Shown here one piece after another: positions 50,860 to 63,100 of a DNA stretch of 64,000 bases. Location: NCBI GenBank assembly GCA_030549205.1, contig JAUKTV010000011.1, forward strand, positions 62,001-126,000. Reading direction: 5' to 3'. Position numbers and translations under genes: made by a program. Each line of letters begins with the position of its first letter. Within the stretch, counting starts at the first letter, position 1. A model generated the notes under the pieces. The model saw only the letters and a program-made list of their open reading frames with translations, ran no database searches and was not told the DNA's origin. The stretch is from Apiosordaria backusii. Its lineage: Eukaryota > Ascomycota > Sordariomycetes > Sordariales > Lasiosphaeriaceae.

Positions 50860-53637
50860 ATGGGGGACCTCAGGGCCAAAATACGCGCCAAGTTCCCACG
50901 ACGACATTCGGGCGTCCCATCGCTCGTCTCGGATCAGAGCAACAAAAGCAACAAGAGCAACAAAAGCAACAAGAGCAACAGCAGCAACAAGAGCGAGAGC
51001 CGGCCCGAGTCGGAAGGTGCGGCCAAGGGCTTTGAACAAGCTCCCGCCTCCCCCGCTGTGGCTGCTGACCACGGCCACGGCCACGAGGAAAACAGCCACG
51101 GGGGAGGCGGGCAACACGCATCTGCATCTGCAGCGGAAGAAGCACAAGCGAGAGACAAGCAGCTGAGACACGGCCAGCCACGAAAACAAGAAACTGCTGA
51201 AGACACAAAACCATCCACCGACGTCAGCGACACACCCAACGGACGCAGTGGAAGCAACGATTCCGCTGCTCGTGCTTATGATGCTGCTGCTGCTCCCTTG
51301 CGCGCCGCCGGATCCAGAAAAGTCGCGGCCAGTGGGTTCACGGGCGGGAATATCGCTAAGAATGCCGCTAACAGCTCGTCCCCCCCACGGACCATCCAAG
51401 TCATGGCTGTCCCTCTGACCCCTGCCGCCACTCTGGATTCTCTTGCCGACATCGACCACACTCACGACGTCAGCGACACCGACCGACGCATTTCAACCGC
51501 CAGTCGACTCTCAGCCCTTTCCAGCATCAACGAGAGCGCCGCCGACGACGAGAGCAGACCTACCTCGGTCTACTACACCACCACAAAGCCCGCCACGTCC
51601 GACGCGATTGACTCGACAGCAGCATCACAACAAACGACTTCCACACTTGTTGACGAGCTGGCGAATTCGGCTTCCCAACCGCAACGACGGCCTTCTCATT
51701 CCTCCACCCCCAGGCCAGCCACCTCGCAGGGACGACAAAGCTCGTTGCCAAGCCGTCAGAATACACTCATACAAACGCTCCTAAGCACGACCCATACCGA
51801 TGACCTCGACCTCGCCGCCGCTACTGAACAATTGTTGCCAATTGGCGCAACCATGGTGACGCGCAAGATCTGGGTGAGGCGCCCAGGAGGGTCAGCCACC
51901 CTTGTCACGATCAACGACGACGACTTGGTGGACGATGTGCGAGACATGATCTTGAGAAAATATGCCAATTCGCTAGGTCGACAGTTTGATGCCCCTGACT
52001 TGGTCTTGAGAATTGTACCACGGGAGCCACAACGACAGGAGCGCATTCTGGGGCCCGAAGAACATATGGCGCGCACATTGGATGCCTACTTTCCTGGTGG
52101 ACAGACGGTTGATGAGGCCCTTGTTATTGACGTTCCGATCCCGCAACGTCGCACTCCAAGAGCCTCCCCTCGCACAGGACCCCCACATGCGCAGCATCTG
52201 ACCTCGGCTTTCTTTGAGGACGGCCGGCCCGCAGAATCTGGCACAGACTACTTTGGTCCTGGAGCTGTCGGACAAGTACCGGTTACCGTAGCCGGTCCAG
52301 TTATGAATGGGACCGTCCATGCGCATTCCATGTCGGTCGTCAACACTGGACAGGTACCTCCAATTCCCTCTCCCGGGGGCACGTGGTCTAGGACATACAA
52401 GGAGAGACCAGACCGGCCACGGCTAGGGAGACAGCATACTTCATCACCGACAATTCTCAATGTGACCGGGGCCGGCGGCCATACTGCCGCAATTGCTGCT
52501 TCCGCACCCCATGGTACGCAACCACATGCCAAAAATGTGACCGGGGCCGGCGGCCATACTGCCGCAATTGCTGCTTCCGCACCCCATGGTACGCAACCAC
52601 ATGCCAAAGCTCCACGTACGAGGACTCATTCCAATGCTTCTTCAGACCAATCCAACGGCGGATCACTCCCTCTTGCCGCAACAGCACCAGTCCCTCCGCC
52701 ACTACCCACGCCCCCGGCGCCCGCAGCGACAACCCCAGTCCCTCCCGCGCCAACAGCCACCCCACCACCCAGGGCAGCATCTCCCAAAGTCTCGGCTGTT
52801 GCCCGGCCAAAAAAGAAGAAGGCTGCCGATACGCCTTCTCTGCCCGCCGGAATCATGCTTAATGATGGGGTACCACCCATCAACGTCCTGATTGTCGAAG
52901 ACAACATCATCAACCTTCGCCTTTTAGAAGCGTTTGTGAAGAGGCTCAAGGTGCGGTGGCAGACCGCTATGAACGGCCGCGAAGCCGTGACTAAGTGGAG
53001 AAAGGGTGGCTTCCACTTGGTGCTCATGGATATCCAGCTCCCCATCATGAGCGGTCTGGAAGCCACGAGGGAGATCCGGCGGCTGGAGAGGGTCAACTCG
53101 ATTGGCGCTTTTTCGTCAATGCCAACAGGGGTCGTGAATAGAAAGGGTGGTGGTACCAAAAACGATGAAAAGATCAAAAATGGAGAAGCACCAGCCACCT
53201 CGGACAAGGAAGGTGACAAGAATGGAACGGCAGGAACCAATGGAACAGCAGTAACGAATGCAGAGGAGGATATTCTTCCTAACCGGGCCATGTTCAAGAG
53301 CCCGGTGATTATTGTGGCCTTGACGGCCAGTTCGTTGCAGAGTGATCGTCATGAAGCGTTGGCGGCGGGTTGTAACGACTTCTTGACCAAGGTATGTTGT
53401 CTTTACTCCATTCCGCTTACCCTCGGGTTTTCTTGAGTGCTAACAGACCTTCTACAGCCCGTCAGTTATGTCTGGCTTCAAAATAAGCTGAAGGAGTGGG
53501 GGTGCATGATCAGCTTGATAGATTTTGACGGATGGAGAAAGTGGAAGAGCCAAGCCTCCAACTCAGAAAATGAGCCAGCTAAGAGATGGATCAAAAAGAA
53601 AGAGAAGGTGGAGGATAAGGCGGTTGCTAAGGGCTAG
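50860..53637 (+). CDS. SSK1-type response regulator of the HOG pathway
   Basis: Exons 50860-53391 and 53458-53637 (66-nt intron, GTATGT...TACAG) give 903 aa. The ATG at 50860 gives MGDLRAKIRAKFPRRHSG, the conserved fungal start. Then comes an SNK tripeptide repeat (~29-40), a long Ser/Thr/Pro-rich region, a conserved block KIWVRRPGGSATLVTINDDD (~337), a 25-residue tandem duplication (~534-583), Pro-rich text, and the receiver domain (~672-880). The receiver has INVLIVEDNIINLRLLE, phospho-acceptor Asp in VLMDIQLPIMSG, a long insert before IVALTASS, and NDFLTKPVSYVWLQNKLKEW at the end, with the key Lys. SSK1/RRG-1 relays phosphate from Ypd1 and controls the SSK2-type MAPKKK in osmotic and fungicide stress signalling. 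Confidence 0.95.
50937..50996 (+). repeat. AGCAAC-rich microsatellite in ssk1
   Basis: Short imperfect repeats of AGCAACAAA / AGCAACAAG encode a run of Ser-Asn-Lys near the N-terminus of SSK1. Its length is probably variable between strains. Confidence 0.7.
52459..52608 (+). repeat. Perfect 75-bp tandem duplication in ssk1
   Basis: The units 52459-52533 and 52534-52608 are identical base for base and encode NVTGAGGHTAAIAASAPHG plus six further residues twice. Being exactly in frame and unmutated, it is a recent duplication in the disordered part of the protein. Confidence 0.9.
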
Positions 53638-54105
53638 GTTCGAAAGAGGTGAAAATCATGGTTGGGGTGTGTGAACACCATATGAACATCAAAAGGGTCA
53701 ACAGGGCAGCGATTTAATTTGGAATGCCGGTTGGTGACGGGATATGGATAATCTAAGTATGATACCACAGCGAACGAGGGATGTCAACTCTGAACTGAGC
53801 CTTTTACTTTAAACCAAGATACTAGAAATAATCACTCTTGAATAGAAAGGTTGTGTTGATATTTCAACTCAGCAATCAGTAGAAAAGGTGATGTTCAGGG
53901 ATGTCGGTGCCTATCAACCCTAACCCAAAAACCGCAAAACAAACTACACACGCATGGTCCAAGCTCCTCAACCGAGTGGGTCCGCGTCACCGGCTCCGAA
54001 TGGCCGGAAAAAAATCGCAATCCCAATCTCGAGCTCAAACCACCTCCAGTCTCCCACCACCTCGGGCGTGACCGCAACTTTTTTCTTCCTTTTTTCTCTT
54101 TCGCC
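53638..54105. other. Intergenic between ssk1 and the mS45 gene
   Basis: About 470 bp. Nothing supported beyond flanking UTRs. Confidence 0.5.
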
Positions 54106-55442
54106 ATGCCGCCTCGGATACGAAGCAGCAACTGTCCCCCCCAGCAATTGCTGCTCAACTACCTTGACGCCCCCCTCCCATCCTCCTTCCTCCCCCTCCG
54201 CACCAGGGCGACTTCGATCCCCTCATCATCTTTACCACCATGTCGTCCCCCCCAGCAAACCCCACAATGCCAGCAGCAGACCTCGTCCTTTTCCACCTCC
54301 CAGCCCCGTGAGATGACCAAGCCCCAGCGCAGGTTCAGAACTGCTCTCAAGGGATATCTCAAGCAATTCGAGAAGGCAGGGTCAAGACCAAACTACCTGT
54401 GCGAGCTCAAGAAGGAAGACGTGCACAATGTGCCGTTCCCTAGCAACCCTAATTTAGTGAACGTGCACAATGTGCCGTTCCCTAGCAACCCTTCTTTCAA
54501 GAGCCAGCGGGTGCTGTCGGACAAGGCGAGGCAGATGATCTGGGAGGCGGTGATGCTCAGGGGGATGCCGCTCAAGGCGGTGTCGGCGCAGTATCAGGTT
54601 GACATGAGGAGAGTGGCGGCCGTGGTGAGGCTGATGGAGATTGAGAAGAGGATGGAGAGAGAGGTATGTGTTTTTTTTCTTTGCCCTTCTGACTACATCA
54701 CCAGCACCAAAAAAAAAAAAAGGAGGCGAGGGGCGAGGGGATACAATGATGATCTACAAAAAAAATATTCGATTAGTCTTGAAGACACAAACCGTGGTTA
54801 AAAACTTTTGTTAAATTCTGAAATCTCTCCCCCTCCCACCCTTTCCTCAACGCCCCTCCATTTCCCCCCCCCTGTTCGCCCCAAATCACTGACTCTCTGG
54901 CTCAGAACGCCCCCATGGCCCTCCCCTACGCCCGCGCCATCTCGAGGCTGGTCCCCCGCGCCTTCCTCGACGCCGACGAGAAGCCCTTCGAGCCCATCAA
55001 CGACGTTCACGTCCACTCCTTCACCATGCAGCAGCTCTTCGTCCCCGTCTCCGAGTCCCGCAAGTTCACCCGCAAAGACGCCGCCAAGGCTTTCGGGGAT
55101 CACATCCTTCCCCCCGACGACAAAATGCGCATCCCCGAGCTGGTCGACATGGAAAGGGCCATTCTCAAGGGCGTCCCCCAGGCGGAGGCCGAGGCCACAT
55201 TCCTCAAAAAGACGGCACAGAGTGAGAGGAGGTTTGCCGGATCCCAGAAATACATCGCTGCCCAGAAGGACGCCATGAAGAGCAAGGTCGATACCGAGAG
55301 GTTCGAGTTCAGGATTGAGGATTTCAACTCGGAGGCCGTGGGCAAGAAGGGGCGGGCGAGGAATGCCGTGGGCTGGCGGTATGGTGCGCCGTTTAATGAT
55401 CGGCAGAGGGGGTTGTACAAGATTCCTACTAGCGTGGGTTGA
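54106..55442 (+). CDS. Mitochondrial small-subunit ribosomal protein mS45 (Bot1 family)
   Basis: Exons 54106-54663 and 54906-55442 give 364 aa. The intron (242 nt, GTATGT...CTCAG) is long for this window and contains an A-rich tract. The first ~70 residues are rich in Arg, Ser, Pro and Gln, with a likely presequence end at SSFSTSQPREM. The Bot1/mS45 core follows: RRFRTALKGYLKQFEKAG, PFPSNPSFKSQRVLSD, PLKAVSAQYQVDMRRVAAVV, ALPYARAI, FVPVSESRKFTRKDAAKAFG and the end GWRYGAPFNDRQRG ... KIPTSVG. The family is part of the mitochondrial 37S ribosome and needed for mitochondrial translation. A 14-residue segment VHNVPFPSNP.... is tandemly duplicated, which I do not recall in other members. It is convergent with the phosphatase gene downstream. 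Confidence 0.92.
54421..54504 (+). repeat. 42-bp tandem duplication in the mS45 gene
   Basis: The units start at 54421 and 54463; the first 31 bases or so of each are identical. Each encodes VHNVPFPSNP. The insertion keeps the frame and lies within the conserved core of the protein. Confidence 0.85.
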
Positions 55443-55713
55443 AATCTTGGGTTGTAAAAGCAGCTAATTGAAAGTTGTAATCATATTCTTGTATGAAAGA
55501 TGAACAGAAAGAAAGCAAGCCGCTTGTACATTATTTGACTTTTTGGGGAAAGGAAAGAAAGAAAGGCATCTCCTATCATGATATAGAGGTGCAGAGAGAG
55601 GAATCCAGCCCCGTGTACAAAAGCCATGCTATTGTCTTGTCTCGTATTGTCTACCGTCTAGGACTTGCGTCTAAGTCAATCTTGTCTGTCTATCTAGGTA
55701 CGTGGCGAGTTCT

Positions 55714-57433
55714 TCAAAGACGAGCAATCTGCGCAGACACCAAATCATCATTCCCTTCCCACGGCACCGTCTCCTCTCCCTCGGCCAGCTCAACGACCAG
55801 GTTCTTCTTAATCTGGTCAAGAGTCTCCTGGCTCAGCCCCATACGGTCGAGCAAGTACTCCTCTACGCTTCCATATGTCTCCTTGATATACTTCAGCGTG
55901 GCCAGCATGTACTCCTTCCGCGCTCCGGCCTGTGCCTCAGCCGCGGCTCGGTTCCCTTCATGCGGAGCCCCCGGCTCGGTAAGACGCTGCACTATGGACT
56001 CTTTGCGGCGGGCGAGCCCTATCTCTGTCAGGGAGTACTCGTGGGCGATGACCTTGTCGGAGACGCCGCAGAGGGAGAGGATGAGGGCTATGATCACGCC
56101 CGTTCCTAGGAGAGTGTCAGTTTTTAAGAACAGTTGGTTAGATACACATGTCAGGGGAGTTATTGGCGGAAGGAGTGCAAAGACAAGGCTGGTCTGGGAG
56201 CATGATATGATGCCGAGTGGGGGTAAGAAGGCTGTGAGAGCTGACACTGATGAAAGGGGAGAAGAAGGTGGGCATAAGGCTGAGAAGAGGAGCGTAATAT
56301 GGCATGGAAGGGAGGAAAGGGAAGACAAGGCTGGCGATTGTTAGCAGCCATGGCGGTGAAGCCTCGAAAATACGAAGCGCAATGGGAGGCTGTGAAGTAT
56401 AGACGAGATAGCCTCTACAAAGCCACCAGATTGGGCTTGGGGGGTTGTGCTACCGTGTCGAGATGACTTACTGTCTTTCCCGGCACTGCAATGGATCAAT
56501 ATCGGTGTCGGAGGCTCCGGAGACGAGGCGAGGTGTTCGAGAATCGTCCTGAAGGGCCGGTAGGGATTGTCAGGGCTGATGGCACCGGACAGTATGGTAC
56601 TGTAAGCCTTTACGAAACCCTGCGTGCCCATTCAGATGTTAGCCAGCCATGATCTCCCTGTCAGGCTCTGCCGTGGGCTTCTTGGGCGGCGCGATAGTGA
56701 CAGGTTGGGGGGTATGTTAGACGAAGAGGGGGTATGTTAGACCAAGAGGGTTTAAGATTGAGAGCCACCCGCTGTAGCGCAACACATTGAGATCGCCGGG
56801 GTGTTACACAACATGAGCAACGGGGGATAAGCTCGTGTTAAAGGCGTCTTTAAGGTATGACTTTTAACGGCTCCGCATGTCCGCACGTGTAGATGTACCC
56901 CCTGTGCCCCTGCTTGCCCGCCGTGGCGGTTAGCCAGCCTTACTTGTGCTGCGGCACTGTCTGAGGTTGCCCACCTCGAGTCTGAAGTGCCGGTAACGGA
57001 AGGTGGAAAGGAAAAAGCGCCCTCCCAGTGGAAATGAATTCGGCAGAAAACCGACACATATTCATCGTCAACTGACCTCTGTACCGACACTGTAGTTTCG
57101 AAACCGCAGTGCGAGCGCCTCGGGGCTGTAATCTTTGTCAAGGAACACGGGTGTGTGTACCCGGCGCGCACCCTCCCATTCCCTAGGTTGCTCTCTTCCC
57201 TTGGCGAGCTCAACGAGGGAACGGAGGTCGTAGATATGCGTGATTCCCAGCCCCTGGAGAACAGCCACCCCTTCATTGTTCAGGTGTGTTGGATCGGCTG
57301 CCCGGAATAGAATACCCTTGCGAATAGCCTTTCCCTTCTGATTCTCGATGGGATACCCGCCAGCGTCCCGAAGGTTTTCCAGTCCCGGGGCGTGGAGAAA
57401 CGGTGGGGTGGGTAGGGTCACATTGGTGGTCAT
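55714..57433 (-). CDS. Tyrosine-phosphatase superfamily protein (Y_phosphatase3-like)
   Basis: Exons 57433-57077, 56619-56472 and 56105-55714 join in frame to 298 aa. It starts MTTNVTLPTPPFLHAPGLEN and shows LRDAGGYPI, KGILFRAADPTHLN and ITHIYDLRS, typical of the fungal tyrosine phosphatase group of this type. The catalytic P-loop HCSAGKDRTGV (C-x5-R) is complete only after splicing: intron 2 interrupts the Arg codon (AAAGACA | GAACG). The C-terminus is helical (KEYMLATLKYIKETYGSVEEYL). The introns are unusually long for this window, 457 nt (56620-57076) and 366 nt (56106-56471), so small extra exons are not excluded. The P-loop is intact, so phosphatase activity toward phosphotyrosine or phosphoinositide is likely. 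It is convergent with mS45 (271 bp apart). Confidence 0.87.
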
Positions 57434-59916
57434 CTTGATTCTCGTTTCTTGTCGATTGCTTGATGTGATCTTCTAGGTATAACGGAAGGAACCGATTTCT
57501 AGGTAGGCGAGCTTGACTGGCTGGCTGACAATCTGGTCGTGGTCGAGGAGGCCCATAACATGTTGGTCGTTCTTCTCAACCCGCGTTCTTCTAGGAAGGT
57601 ATAAGCCGAGGTGGTGGAAGCCAGGAAACTAACAAACCTCGGCAGTACATCGCTGCGAATGCTGTTAGTGCCAGGCCCGGTTAGCTGTACCCCCACTCAC
57701 CCCCCACTCACCCTGCAGATTCAGCTAGGCTCGAAAAGATACCTAGGTACCTACCCGACCATCATCAAGTGGGCCGCGCACTTACACACATATCAGCCCA
57801 ATCGTGGCAGCCTTGCCATCCAAACTTACAAGAGGCGGTCAATGAATGTCTTTCGCCGTTTCTTTGTGCTTAAGTGGGAAAATCCGCCGCGAACCGTTCG
57901 TGACCATGATGCAAAACGAACATGTTGTGTCTTGAGTGACGTGCCGCCCTGAATCATATCACAAGCCCCTTTTCTGATCGATTTGATGCTCAGGAGTTGC
58001 AGGTAGTCACCCCATTGACCAATCATGAGAGTCGCTGAGGACCTCAATCGATCAATCTTTACAGAGTATCACATTTCATCTTGCAACTCGTGATCTGGCT
58101 CCCCAGTGCCCGGCAGCCGATGCCGGATCTTACCCATTGCGCCCCCATTCATGATGTCGTGGGCGGTACACTTGGCCGCAGAAGACGGCCCTGGGTGCGT
58201 CACGTTGAGCGATCTCCCACACAATATTATTTCGAAGCTGGAAAAAAACTAGACCGGCAAACTGCTTCAGTCGTCACCGGGGATGTTGCTACCTTGTGGT
58301 TTACCGGCAATTTCTGGTTTATCACCGAGTTCCTCTTCGGGTAAGCTGGTGTGGACACCTTATGAAAGGATATCAAGATATTTGGAAGCCTTGCAACTGG
58401 CGTCAAGAGGGCCTTCTTCCGCACTCTTTCAACTGGCAAGCACGAAAAAGCGGTCTGTGTAAGGCAGTTCGATCATCCCACGGAAGCCTTGACAGCCCAT
58501 CCACACTCAAGTATCGTCCCCACGTTTTCTGATCCGATCTGAGACCCCCGTGGTGACTGCTGTGTACCTTTGACATCCGTGATCCAGCAAGGGAAGGTTC
58601 CCCTGCATTCAGCCTCTTTCTCACCCATAAAGACCATGCCTTGGTAAAAGCCCAGCAACCGCTTGCCGACGTGGTGGCACAATGATGCCTGACGTGAAAA
58701 AGAATAAGCTGTGCCAAAGATATAAGGCGGAGCTTTTCGTCACTTTCCTGGTGGCCCGGACTTTGGCCGTCAGTCGTCATTCGCCTGTTGCTCGCCAGGC
58801 AAGTGTCGGTGACGAAGGTGACGGAGCCCTTTTGCTCCAGTCCCAACACTTTTGCCTCTTCTTGCCTCATTGTTGGGATGAGATGCCACTCAGCCACCTT
58901 GCGGCCTGACTTCTCACGCTCTTCCACTGTTCTCTGAAACCGTCTCTTTTCGGTAGGAGGTGACGGTCTCGATTACCATGCCTCAAGAGACTGCCCACTT
59001 CGCCACCGCACAGTAAGTCAACCATCTTCGATTTCAGATGCCTGACCAACAACTAATACTGCATTTTCCATCAAGCCTCTCTGCTAGGCTGTACCCAGAT
59101 GAACTCGTAACTCCATGGAAGTGGCTGTTGCTGACTCCATCTGCCCACGATTCTCGATCAGTGACATGAGGGCGTCTGGCAAAGACATGATGCTTGGCTG
59201 CTGGAAAACACGAAACCCATGAACAAGGTTAGAAGACCCGATAAAAAACATCAAAGGGACCAATTTCCAAAAAGAATCACTTCAGATGTAAGACTTGGCT
59301 CCTGTCCAAGTGGTCCGCTGCAAGCTAACACGGAACGGAGGATACACAATAATTGCGAACAAAAGAGAAGAAAGTCGATGATAAAAAAAACTGCGACGTT
59401 GACTAAATGTAAAAGGGAGATATATAGGTAGGTAATACATGTTTAAACAGAACAAGAACCTGGTGATAGCCTCAGAAACAGGGGTGTGGAGTTGTGCAAG
59501 AGGCGAAGAGGCGGTGATAAAAGGCCCAGGTAGATGAGGAAGGGAATGGCATCAAAATGCAAGAAAAGCCGAAATAAAGCATGCACCAAATAAACAACTG
59601 AAAAAGAGCCCAAATCCTCTCTACAAGCATATCCTTCGTATACCAGAACACCAGGCCTGTTTAGTTGAGACGAGACGAAAGAAGACCAAAAGAATGATAT
59701 CCCACAAGATCAACAGCAACTAGGCATCTAAGAGTTTCCCATAATGCACCACGGCTTGTCGTATTTTATACTCCGTTCAGTTGCCGAATGTGGTTGGTGT
59801 TAAAATACTGGTTTTGGAGTCGCATGTGCTTCTTGGACCGATGATAAACAAAAATGGGGCGTAAATTTATGGAAGTTGATTGTGAGATGCTCCAGAAATG
59901 CTGAGGAACGAAGGGT
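57434..59916. other. 2.5 kb without a recognisable gene
   Basis: Normal composition, many short frames on both strands, none with motifs. A 174-codon minus frame at 58403-58927 looks like chance coding. The last ~600 bp probably include the 3' UTR of the small CxxC gene. Nothing else supported. Confidence 0.45.
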
Positions 59917-60162
59917 TCAGCGGTCGGGATGAACCCATTCCTGCTTCACCGTACACTTGCGGCAGGGGCCGCGATGCTGGCAGTGCGTCTCCACACACTG
60001 CTCAGTCTGTTGAGTATGCGGGCCGAAGCCACAGCGGTGGCAGTACCAGAAGGTCTCCAAGACCCATCCGTCGTTATAATAATACTCGTAGTCGGGGTCG
60101 GGATGACCAGTTCCAGTTCCGGATCTTGAGCTTCCTGACTTTGAACCGTTGGAGTGAGTCAT
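59917..60162 (-). CDS. Small CxxC zinc-binding-like protein, 81 aa
   Basis: The start chosen is the ATG at 60162 (MTHSNGSKSGSSRSGTGTG); the upstream in-frame extension is not similar in style. After a disordered Ser/Gly leader and a Tyr-rich acidic stretch (DPDYEYYYNDGW) comes a Cys/His module: WYCHRCGFGPH, EQCVETHCQHRGPCRKC. Eight Cys with interspersed His suggest one or two zinc sites. Small proteins with this W-C-x2-C ... C-x2-C layout are common in Pezizomycotina, and no function is known to me. It ends EWVHPDR. Confidence 0.6.
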   Translation of the reverse strand: MTHSNGSKSGSSRSGTGTGHPDPDYEYYYNDGWVLETFWYCHRCGFGPHTQQTEQCVETHCQHRGPCRKCTVKQEWVHPDR

Positions 60163-63100
60163 GATCAGGATGTTCGGTGTTGGGGTTGGGTTGGTATTAG
60201 GTTGAGGAGTCTGGCGGAGTGAATAGTCTCGTGATAAAGATTGAATGATGATGCCTTCGAAATTCAGACCTCCTGAGCGAGGGAAGAACCGTTTTATATT
60301 CGCATGACTGCACCAGAAACGCCGTTCAAGACCGGCAACTATGACCTGGGGTGGCTTGGAGAGAAGGTAATTGACATTTGCAGTGCAAATCAGCACAAGA
60401 AATGGCAGTTCCACTAGTAACGAGGCATTCTGTCAAAGAATTGTCCTCATTTCCCTTTCCAACAGTGCCACCACGGCTGTGACTTGCTCATGGAAGTTAG
60501 ACGATTGGTTGTTGGACAGACGCGTGGAAATCGGTGAAGGACCAGTGACTTCGATAGACCTTCGCAAGGCGAGTCTCCATCGCCCATGGCTCCCTTCGGT
60601 GAGTTCAAGGATGACGAAACAGGGAAGAAGCGAGCCCAGTTTGGCTCCAAGGAGGGAAAAAGGTCCCCCAGAGTGTAGAAGGACCCAGGAGCCATAATGT
60701 TCCTTGTGATCACGGCAGTGCGACTCGGGCCCAGACGACGGATGGCCAGTTCCAGTTGGCATCGCAAGGAGTCATCGTTGAGTTGCCGCCCTGCATTTTG
60801 AATTGATGGGCAAAGGGGGCTTGTTGTTTGCCCAGAGGCCCAGGTCCAAGCGTCCCCCGAGGAGGGACAAGAGCAAAAACCCCAGCTTGGAGGTGCTCAA
60901 AGCATGTAATGTAGTTCCAGAAACGTAATTACTGGAAGCTTTTGTCTGTTTGATAGCATTCGGTGGTTGTGGCAGGCAATGCGTAATTTCGAAGTGGTAT
61001 GTAATCGACGGAGTTTTGTCAGGGCAAAGCCCGGCAAGGCTGTGGCCCATCTACAACTGTCAGCATGATGTGAGCTGATAGGGACATTTTTTCTAAAGAT
61101 TCAACTTACAACATCGTGAACCGTCACACGTCCATCGGTTGCTGAACCTTTTTTCTCTGTCATATCTCGGGAAATACTGAAGCATGCCGTGTGCGTAGTT
61201 GGTGAGCGGCTCCCGGGGAAGCAGACGCAGCCACTCCGGTGAACCAGCTGCAGCACCGTTTGGTCATGGGACCTAGCCCTATCACCCCCACGAGCAATAA
61301 AATCCCATATAGAAATTGGAATTTCAAGTGTGCCATGCAATCAAGTTTTGAAAAGACTGCCGAGCGCCAGATCCATGCTCATTTGTTGGAAGATAGGTAA
61401 CGACTAGTAACCTAGTCAGTTTCGTACCAGGACAAATACCAAGATGAGTGGCCTCCCCAAAAGGGGCATAAACAGGGAACCTCTGCGTTGAGACGAGAAG
61501 CCCCTGCAAATCGAGAACATAGTTGCGTGGCTTTGTTGTACAGAAGAGATGTGTTGGACTGGCATCCTGAGGACAGTCGATGTTTGTCCATGTCCCTGCT
61601 TCTTGTACCCGGGACCTGTGAGCTCCGGACAAAATTGCCAAATCCATCAAAGAACATTGTAAAAAGGTGGGATATAATCGACACTCTAGAAGCATCCGAT
61701 CGAGCAATTGTAGACCTTCAAGAACTTGAGCGGGCCTTCGAACGGTCTGACCCCCCGTCCTTAAATAAACATCCCGTCACCGGGCTCTCGGCAAGCAGCA
61801 GAGAACAGAGCCGCAACTTTCTTGAGATCTCACTATTATTAGAAAAAATCGCCCGGGGCAGTCTTGGTCTTCACGTTCTGAGCCAAGATCTCCACCATGA
61901 TTGGACATTCGGGGTCCGTGGCGTATGTCTGCACGCGGTAAAGCCATGTCCACACGTTGAACCACACACACTATCGGCGTAACTCAAGGCTTGGTGTAGA
62001 GTCCACCGACCCATGGTAGACGACCGCGTGCAAGTTTGATGTTGCGGCTCTGTATGGCTTTTGGCTGACCCTAACCGCCCGAGTACGACAGCAACTCAAA
62101 TGTCGGACCTTGGGGCTTTTCGGAATTCCGCCCATCATATGGGAATGTCAACACGAGATCTTTCGTTCTTCGGTTTCATTCGGTCCAGAAAGCGTGTGAA
62201 GGTCCCGGTAAGGAAATTCGGCCAGCACGGCTGGAGGCGTTCTCCATGGCTAGGCTGCTGTGGAACTGATGAAGTGGATTTTCGAGCTCGAGAATAGATT
62301 CCGTGTCTGCCTCTCCAAACTATGCGCACCAGGTTATCATCCTCGAATCTTTTCAGATGTTACTTGAAAATGCAAGAGGAGAAGAAGCACTCTGTCCAGA
62401 GAAGTGCTTTGTTTTCATCCAGTGGCCTTAAAGACAGACGGAAAGAGGTGATGGACTTCATCAGGGCAAACCCTGTGGTGTCTCGCTGAGGCAAAAGTAA
62501 AATATCCATCATGGAAAAGGGAATCGAGGGATGTATAGTTGGGCGAAGCCTGCCTGCCTTGAATGTCAAGGCCTGGGATGGAGAATAACCTCAAACATGG
62601 GAACTAAGGTCTTGACTGAGCCATTCGGCCGGGAAAACAGACGGCTTGCTGTTAAGATGCTAACGACTGACAGCGGGGTGACCGAACATTCGGATAAATT
62701 GACGCCATAAACCAAGAAAATCTGTTGTCCCCGAAGAATGAGTTGGGCTGAAACCAAACTGTTGGTGTTTGATCCAAACAATCAGAGTTCGCAACGTCGC
62801 AAGGTCTCAAAGTTGCGATCTCACAAGTGACGGGAGCTGAATGATGGAGATCGCAACCCCGCTAGCATCTGCCAGAGAGTCTGTGCGCCAACGCTTAAGC
62901 TCAGACCAGCAGACCAGTGAACCCTTGTCGAGATGCAAGTGCCGCCCTGTCAGTGACAGCATCACTGCTGAGCTACGTCATTGGCGCAAAATGTCGGGAA
63001 TGGTCACGTTCATCCCATGTTTCAACAGTTCATTTCGGAGTCCTTTTCTGAACAAGACCCGGCCCAGACAACGACCCAAGAGCACTTCTCCTGTTCGCTT

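Noticed and set aside
58403..58927. 174-codon minus frame
   Set aside because: Length alone is suggestive, but there are no domains, and the residue pattern looks like random coding.
61324..61707. 127-codon minus frame
   Set aside because: No recognisable motif, overlapped by a longer plus frame of equally poor quality.
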